Of a stretch of DNA of 11,804 bases, positions 5,983-11,804 are shown in pieces. The notes beneath the pieces are model-generated. The model did not search any database and was not told the DNA's origin. It worked only from the letters and a program-made list of their open reading frames with translations. The first letter of the stretch is position 1. Each line of letters opens with the position of its first letter. Source of the DNA: Thalassiosira profunda (Eukaryota > Bacillariophyta > Thalassiosirophyceae > Thalassiosirales > Thalassiosiraceae); contig JALLAP010000568.1 of NCBI GenBank assembly GCA_036939355.1, forward strand, positions 1-11,804, read 5' to 3'. The translations under genes and the position numbers were made by a program.

Positions 5983-8900
5983 TTAGAGACACACGCGGCG
6001 GCTGGGCTTGCCACCAGAGCACCCATTGCAACAGTTGCCGCATTGAGAACCGGCGAGATCGCACGTTGGAGGAGAAGGAGCGGGACCGGGCCCTGTAGGC
6101 TGTTCCACCGGAGCCGGAGTGGGAGTGGGCCCCGTTGCAGGGCACGATGCAATCTGGCATATCTTTCCTCCGTTGCCGCAGCTCACGCCAGGAGAGGAGC
6201 AGGTCCCGTCCAAGAAGGATCCACTCGAGCAAATTTCGTCGAAACCGGGATCGTTTTTGTGGCAGATGTACTTCGACGCGGGAGCGAATGTGGGTGCAGG
6301 CGTAGGTGGAGGCGACGGCGCCTTTGTTGGTCCTTGAGTCGGCGAGATAGAGGGCTGATCTGTGGTTGGGCTGTTCGTGGGGCTCTTCGAGGGCGACACG
6401 TTGGGGCCCGTGGAGGGAGATGCCGTCGGCCTGGCGGTCGGCGATTTGCTCGGACTGCTCGTCGAAACAACAGGGCTGGCCGTCGGCGACTTGCTTGGCC
6501 CCTTCGAGGGCGACGCACTGGGGCTCTCAGACGGAGAAGCCGTTGGCCCGGCGGTCGGCGACTTGCTTGGACTGCTCGTTGAAACAACAGGGCTGGCCGT
6601 TGGCGATTCGCTCGGGCTCTTCGACGGACTGCTCGTCGAAGCAACAGGGCTAGCCGTCGGCGATTCGCTCGGGCTCTTCGACGGATTGGCAGTCGGCGAT
6701 TTGCTCGGACTGCTGGTAGAATCAACAGGGCTCGTTGTCTGCGGATTAGAAAAGAAAGGTTGACATGAGAACGAAGCTACCGGAGATATCTCAAACGAGG
6801 GTCAAATGCATACCGGGCTCTTCGTGGGCGATTTGCTTGGCATGTGCGAGGGATTTGCGGTGGGCGCCGGGCTAGGAGAGCTCGAAGGTGTCGATGTCGG
6901 TGGCTCAGTCGGAGGCGTTGCGGAGCAAGTTGGCACGTCGCAATAATCCCAGCGGGTGCTGCTGCTTGTAGTGTAACACCACGCACGGGGCTCTCCATCG
7001 GGGTTCCTGCAGTAATTCGCCTCGAGCCCAGAGTCTGGGTAGTTTTGAGGAGTGCGGGTGTGCGAGTGGGGGCTTTGGTCAGCCCAAGCCTGGCAGACAA
7101 CCCCGGACTCGGTAACGGCAATTTCGCCTCGGTAGTCAGCCTGAGAAACAAGCGCAATAGATGAGATGCTTGGACGAGCAAATGCACAACGAAATGGCTG
7201 CATAACATTGCGTACCTGCTTCACATCCTCCGAACCGCAGCACAAAATATTGTCATACACTCCGTCGCATGATATTGGGCTGGCCGTCGGTGATGATGTT
7301 GGCGGCGAAGACGGAGCGCGTGATGGAAGTTTTGTGGGGTGGGGCGAGGGCGCCATCGATGCGGTTGGGCTCTGCGTCAAGACGACCTCCCGGCCGTCGC
7401 CATACAGCGTAAACACATTTGCGTGGCTCAAAGCTGTCCCGTACACCTCGATGCGGTCGAGTTCCCCGGTGTAAAAGGCGTCGTAGACCCAAGACGTTCC
7501 AACTCGGATTGGAAATCCAGATGAGAGCGTATTCAAAACGCATCCACTCTGCGCAACTCGCCTCCCGTCCAGATAGAGAGAAAATTGTCCTGCAGCACCC
7601 TGCGTCTGAGTTAGTACCACGTGGTGCCAAAATCCGTCGTTCATTGCTCCGGCCGGGCCGTCATAGTCGCAGCGGCTTCCGGCACCATCTCCACTATTGT
7701 ACTCCAGTCTTCCATTCCCTCCCACGCCAACAGTGAAGCCCGGATTACCACCCGAGCGCCAATCCTTGTTGGAAATGATCGATGGATCAGTGGGAGACTG
7801 AGTAGAGAAGTCGACATTGGTGCGATGCCAAAATGATCTGCGCTCGACAATGCAGCAATCGATAAGTGAGAACGCAGATAAACGAACCAAAGCGCAACAG
7901 AAATCATGAGCGTACATTGTAAAGTTGGCAGAGGAACCGAAATCCAGCAGAGGCGAGTCGGGTAGAGTGACAAACGACTTGGCAGGTGCATCGACGTTGT
8001 TCAGAGACAGATGAGTCCCAGAACTATCGACTTCAAAGGAGGCCCCTCCACCATCCGTTAGAATGCCATCCAAGCCATTTCCTGAAGTATCTTTCACATC
8101 AGACCCCAGCTCGTAGTTTGCGATGAGATCAGTAGTGGGCATGGGTTCTTCTGGAGGCAGCACTGTTGGGTCAAACGCTTCAACGAGCGGACGACCGCTC
8201 GAGACACCGGCAGAGAAAATCGCATAAACCTCTTCCGAAGAGAGAGCTCGCCGCCAAATTCTATAACAACACAAAAGAGCGAGGTATGAGCACGAACGCC
8301 CTCGTTCCCTGAACAGACTTGATAGCAGAACGGAACTCACCCCAAATCGTCGATGTCCATCTTTGTCTTGGCAGTGTACCTATGCGATGCTCCAATCAGA
8401 ATCGAGAGTCCGGAATCCACGCTTCCAACAACGGAAGCAATGGAATCTTCCTGAAGACTCCAGCTCCCTCCCGATGAGCGAAGAAGCGACATCTTCTCCC
8501 CTCGCTCGATTCGTATTGCGACAAAGTGCCAGGTATCGAAAGCAACGTCCATTGCCTGCGATGCATCAGCACGAACGGCCCCGTCGGAAAAGTTGATGGA
8601 GAGGTCATCTCCATTCGATCCGGGCCCATAGTTAGACGATACAACCCACCCAACATTCCCACCTGACGTCCAATCCTTGTTTGTGATTACAGCAGGCTCG
8701 CCGGATTGGTCGCCACTGACACGGTACCAGAACGTCAGCGTAAAATCGGACGTCCCAAAGTTGAAGTCGTTGACGTTTGGCAAGGAGATCCAATCACTGA
8801 CGCCGTCCAGAGATGCAGCTCCTCCGACCACTCCATCCACGTAAGACACACTTCCTCCACTGTCAACACCATCATAACTGTTGCCTGAAGAATCGAGGAG

Positions 8901-10827
8901 GTCGTCATCGAAAGTGTAGTACGCCACCATCGAATCCGTTAACGAACCGCCATACGACGCCCAAGAAGGAATGGGCGGAGGAGGCACGCACTGCGACGTT
9001 CCCACGCCGATGACATGGATGCTCACGGACAAGGTGTCAGGAGCCCCAAAGGCACGATCGCAGGCAAGGATCTCCAACATCATGCCGGAACCCACCACGA
9101 GTGGGACGCGGAACTTCTGCCCAGGATCCAACCCTGCCTCGACCCAAGATTGACCCGATCCATTGGAACGAGTAACGGTGACTTTGTCCTGAAACTCTTT
9201 GACGTCAATGTTCATTTTCTCTTGTCGGTTGTACGTCAGGTCTAGAATGAGGATGAATCAATCATGAGAATGCGGCTCTCGACCATATTGAAACAGACGC
9301 AGAGGTAACTTACACAGGCTCTGCTCTTCGTACATATCGATCCGGACAACAATTGCCTGCGATGTCGAGTTACCCGAGCTCATCGCTTCCTCGTAATCCG
9401 CGAGCCCGACCAGCTCAACGAGCTTGGAAGGCGTCTCGACCGGGTCCATGTACTGGTGAAACTCCTCGTACCAGCCCAGCCAGTGGGACTTCGGCGCATT
9501 GTAGCACATTTTCACGTCTCCTCCGCCGTAACCCATGTAGCAAGAACTATCTCCGTAGGACGCTCCGCTTTCCCCGCTGTGACCCAATCCAAGATTGTGC
9601 CTAGAGAAATCGAGTCATTATGTGAGTGAGACGCACATCAAACACACACAAGCTGCCACTTCCAGTCGAGAGACACTCACCCAAGCTCGTGCATCTGAAT
9701 CCCGGTCATGATTCCGTAGCCACCCAGGTACCATGTGTACTTCCACCCCACATAGCCAAACGCCGCCGCTCCGCCAAAGTTCACGTTGCCGGGCATCAGA
9801 ATCATGACATGGTCGTACTGGTCCAGCGGCCCCACCACCTCCGGCGCCGCGGCCAGGGTCCAGTCGAGGACCGTCCCGTGCGAGGTACCGTCCACCATTT
9901 GCGTCTCGTTCAACGTCACAGTCGCCGTGCCGTTGATCAACCCCGGATACAGCGGATCGTACGCCGGAGGCACGTACTGGAGCTTCCCGTACGAGCAATC
10001 GTTCGTCTGGCTCACGAGGTTCATGTCGTCGTACGTACCCGAGGAATCGTACCCACCGAAGGTGACGGCGGCGCAGTCAACGTGGGAGCAGGGGGCGGTG
10101 CCGTCGAGCGCCTCGACGCGCAGGAGGAGGACGGACGAGACGCCCTGCTGCCGGATTGCGAGGCGGCGCTGTGGCTTGCCGCGCGATGGTACAGCGACCG
10201 CCTGATACTTTTGGCCGTTGCCACGGGCTGGTACTGAGAGAACGCTCGCCTTGCCCTTGCCTCCGGGCCGTCCGGCTCCGGACCCGGGCTGTTTTGACGC
10301 GCCAGGGAAGGCGAACCGATGATTACCGGCACCGCCGTTAGCCGTAACTTCATCCGTGACGCGCTTTCGCTCGCTCTCGTCCAGCCCTTCTATTTCGAAG
10401 ACTCGCCCTGCATATCATCAGATCAGAAGAGGAGGTGTCAGGTCGAAACAGAGAGACAGATTCATCTGAGCACAAGATTACTCACCCGTTGAGCCGGAAT
10501 CGTCCTCGTCGAGGATGCAGTGGAGCACCCCGCCCTCCTCTCCCTCCGTCTCCAGCGTCTCCCCGGCCGCCAGCGCGTGCATGGCGAGGTACACGTCGCA
10601 CTCGACCGCCGGAGGCGCCCTGTCGAAGAGGTTGCCGCTACCGTTCCTCCCGGGCTGCTATTTTTGCAAACGAGAGTGCAGGAGCAATTGATCAGATAAC
10701 CGTCGTTCGCACAACGCATTTGCAGCCTCTCATGGTCGCTAGCACTCACCGCCCGCAGGAATCCGCCGGCCCGGACGGGCCCCGCCGTCGCGGTGAGGAG
10801 GAGGACGACGGCCCTCGCCGCGGTCAT
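5983..10827 (-). CDS. Secreted M11 (gametolysin-type) metalloprotease with two LamG-like domains and a kringle
   Basis: Nine exons on the minus strand: 10827-10750, 10657-10486, 10407-9681, 9600-9314, 9241-8341, 8260-7916, 7837-7216, 7140-6814, 6738-5983. All introns are GT-AG; the coding sum is 4215 nt, or 1404 residues. Signal peptide 1-20 (MTAARAVVLLLTATAGPVRA). M11 peptidase about 170-520, with HELGHNLGLGH (323-333; zinc ligands H323, H327, H333, general base E324) and the downstream CYMGY (346-350) and MCYN (357-360) block that carries the Met-turn in this family. LamG-like domains about 524-740 and 766-985. Pro/Ser/Thr linker 990-1025. Kringle 1037-1116 (C1037, C1060, C1088, C1099, C1111, C1116; YRG at 1047, NYCRNPDGE at 1086, WCYTT at 1098). 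Ser-Pro repeats about 1117-1303, then two six-cysteine modules (1312-1352, 1379-1403). M11 proteases cut cell-wall glycoproteins in green algae; LamG and kringle domains bind glycans or proteins. A secreted, matrix- or prey-directed role is inferred. An in-frame ATG at 10839 would add four residues. Exon joins are hand-derived. Confidence 0.82.
6289..6738 (-). repeat. Coding Ser-Pro-Lys/Thr repeat region with four degenerate units
   Basis: Within protease exon 9, residues about 1154-1303 are almost entirely Ser, Pro, Thr, Lys and Ala. A unit like SPVVSTSSPSKSP recurs at residues 1156, 1183, 1202 and 1241 (spacing 27, 19 and 39 codons) with high DNA identity (AGCCCTGTTGTTTCGACGAG). Unequal spacing suggests repeated slippage or unequal exchange. 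It probably acts as an extended, O-glycosylated spacer. Confidence 0.8.
7141..7215 (-). other. Protease intron 7 (75 nt, phase 0), stop-free and divisible by three
   Basis: GTACGC donor, TCTCAG acceptor, between kringle C1037 and the YRG motif. Splicing leaves a normal kringle C1-to-YRG distance; retention would insert 25 residues in frame. Confidence 0.75.
7838..7915 (-). other. Protease intron 6 (78 nt, phase 2), stop-free and divisible by three
   Basis: GTACGC donor, GCGCAG acceptor, inside the second LamG-like domain. Splicing gives F-T-I-S-F-W-H-R, which matches F-T-L-T-F-W-Y-R in the first LamG-like domain. Retention would insert 26 residues without a stop. Confidence 0.75.
9601..9680 (-). 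other. Protease intron 3 (80 nt, phase 2), splitting the zinc-binding motif
   Basis: GTGAGT...CTAG intron. The exon before it ends in H-E-L-G(GG) and the next starts G-CAC-AAT, giving HELG|HNLGLGH. The exact restoration of HExxHxxGxxH is strong support for the boundary. Confidence 0.85.
10658..10749 (-). other. Protease intron 1 (92 nt, phase 0) with TAGCAG tandem acceptor
   Basis: GTGAGT donor right after the signal-peptide exon. The 3' end reads TAGCAG, so splicing could occur after either AG; the two products differ by one Gln (residue 27). Confidence 0.7.
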
Positions 10828-11067
10828 CTTGCAAATCATCGATCTCTTTGGGGAGCCTTCTTCTTGTCTATCTATCTTGAGCCAGCCATGCCGCCACCTG
10901 TGAAGTCTATGTGCTCGAAGTGTCAGCGTTGCGCGGAGTCAACACTTGTTGCTTTGCATAAGCGGCGGCATCGTAGTTGTGGTAGACCGGCCTGCTAGTT
11001 AACGAGCGAGAGGCCTCTGTGACAAGCAACCCCCAGAGATAAAATGACCAATGACCTTTGAAAAGAC

Positions 11068-11087
11068 ACTCGTAAGTACCTACGAGT
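11068..11087. repeat. Inverted repeat ACTCGTA-(6 nt)-TACGAGT
   Basis: Perfect 7-bp arms at 11068-11074 and 11081-11087 with a 6-nt spacer, in the divergent upstream region. It could be a dimeric factor site; function unknown. Confidence 0.6.
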
Positions 11088-11099
11088 TTCTACACTCAT

Positions 11100-11114
11100 A
11101 TGTACGTCGTACAT
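11100..11114. repeat. Inverted repeat ATGTACG-T-CGTACAT
   Basis: Perfect 7-bp arms separated by one base, 12 nt after the previous inverted repeat. The two share a TACG/CGTA core. Confidence 0.6.
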
Positions 11115-11532
11115 ACCGCGGGGGGACGCGTGAGGTTCTCTACGTGCGTAGGACCTAGTAGTGTATTTAACGGTTGGCTTGAAATAAATCACAAAAATCA
11201 TTTGCTTATGCCCCTTGCAATTTTTTTGCGCACATCTCGTGCACAACCACCCGCCAGCACTGCCCCAAGCACCTTGATGGCAGTGCCCTCCTACGAAATT
11301 TGACGATTATCGTCGAGGCAACGGACGTTCGGAACGGCGCCGGGCACTCCAAATATCTCTCTGCTGCGTGAAATCTTACCGGACTGCTTTTTTCATTGGG
11401 AGAACCCCCGTCTCGACGCCCCGTCACCCCACTCGACGCCACAATTCTTTGCCTGATCGATCATTGCCGCCAATAGCCAGGCAGCTGACCCATATCGTCT
11501 GCAATCGACTAGGATCAAGCAGTATCGCAACC

Positions 11533-11804
11533 ATGAAGATCAATGCAGCAGTAGCCGCCCTCGTCCTGGCCAAGGCCGCGGCCGCAGCGACCGTCGCACC
11601 CGAGCCCCTCGAGGAGAACGAACTGCTCGAGGAAATCGTCGCCGAGGAGACCAAACTGCTCGCGGAGCTCAACATCGCCGAGGCGCGCTTTGCCCCGCCC
11701 GCCACCGCCGCCAACCTGTCGATGAAGCAGCGGGCCGGCCACACCGCCACCGCCGATGATTCGTGGACCGCCGCGGCGGAACCCCACGAGGAGACGAAGC
11801 ACCA
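11533..11804 (+). CDS. Secreted or ER-routed acidic protein, unknown function (5' partial)
   Basis: ATG at 11533 in a strong context (GCAACC) opens a frame with no stop for 90 codons to the window edge. Residues 1-19 (MKINAAVAALVLAKAAAAA) form a signal peptide with an Ala-rich cleavage region; there is no Phe at +1, so plastid routing is less likely than secretion. Residues 24-52 are acidic with Leu/Ile spacing (PLEENELLEEIVAEETKLLA and on), probably helical or coiled coil. Then an Ala/Pro/Thr stretch with N-L-S (61-63), a glycosylation sequon, and K65-Q-R. I recognise no family. The gene diverges from the protease gene, so co-regulation is possible but unproven. A run of GCC/GCG codons matches the local high GC. 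Confidence 0.65.
   Translation, partial: MKINAAVAALVLAKAAAAATVAPEPLEENELLEEIVAEETKLLAELNIAEARFAPPATAANLSMKQRAGHTATADDSWTAAAEPHEETKH

Larger units (their letters stand above)
10828..11532. promoter_or_regulatory. Divergent upstream region between protease and right-edge gene
   Basis: 705 nt between two start codons facing away from each other; it should hold both promoters and 5' UTRs. Two short inverted repeats lie at 11068-11087 and 11100-11114, near a TATTTAA-like run at about 11163. The open frames that cross it (up to 187 codons) have no recognisable domain and overlap protease exons. No RNA gene seen. Confidence 0.45.

Noticed and set aside
5941..6000. Possible C-terminal extension or GPI signal on the protease
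   Set aside because: The frame stops at 5983 directly after the last Cys module, with no hydrophobic tail.
6289..6738. CRISPR-like or non-coding tandem array
   Set aside because: The repeats keep the coding frame, vary at third positions and encode Ser/Pro/Thr, so this is a protein repeat.
9626..10237. 203-codon plus-strand frame rich in Arg, His and Val
   Set aside because: It lies antisense to protease exon 3, which carries the M11 domain.
10021..10353. 110-codon minus frame starting near 10353
   Set aside because: Wrong frame of protease exon 3; the frame set by exon 2 and the acceptor at 10407 continues without a stop into the M11 domain.
10828..10839. Upstream in-frame ATG of the protease (MICKM...)
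   Set aside because: It adds only four residues; I chose the second ATG because it gives a more typical signal peptide, but the first cannot be excluded.

Overview
The window looks like nuclear DNA of a diatom, most likely a GC-rich centric diatom of the Thalassiosira type. That attribution is inferred from four things: a small protein with a signal peptide ending in the A-F-S-P cleavage signature of diatom plastid targeting; a MYND zinc-finger protein of a kind I associate with diatoms; a secreted modular protein with Ser/Pro/Thr-Pro repeats; and eight very short GT-AG introns (72-92 nt), all in one gene. No bacterial operon structure, tRNA, rRNA, CRISPR array or transposon is visible.

Layout, left to right. 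(1) Positions 1-88, minus: first exon or 5' end of a gene with a mitochondrial-type presequence, cut by the window edge. (2) 521-2026, plus: intronless SAM-methyltransferase-like protein with a long RGG/glycine-rich N-terminus. (3) 2116-2802, minus: MYND zinc-finger protein whose finger is broken by an apparent one-base deletion. (4) 3224-3613, minus: small, probably plastid-targeted protein of unknown function. (5) 3944-5731, plus: membrane-anchored GT90 (CAP10-like) glycosyltransferase, divergent from gene 4 across a 330-bp shared upstream region carrying two copies of TGAGTCACG. (6) 5983-10827, minus: nine-exon gene that I reconstructed by hand to 1404 residues. Its order is signal peptide, M11 (gametolysin) zinc protease, two LamG-like domains, Pro/Ser/Thr linker, kringle, Ser-Pro-Lys/Thr repeats, two six-cysteine modules. 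(7) 11533 to the end, plus: 5' part of a gene for a small secreted or ER-routed acidic protein, divergent from gene 6 across about 705 bp.

The genes form head-to-head and tail-to-tail pairs rather than an operon, and no shared pathway is evident. A loose secretory theme can be inferred: the GT90 enzyme, the modular protease and the last gene's product should all enter the ER. The standout object is the M11-LamG-LamG-kringle protease, which is invisible as one open frame because introns split it, one of them through the catalytic HExxH motif. Two of its introns (78 and 75 nt) are multiples of three and free of in-frame stops, so a naive ORF call reads straight through them.
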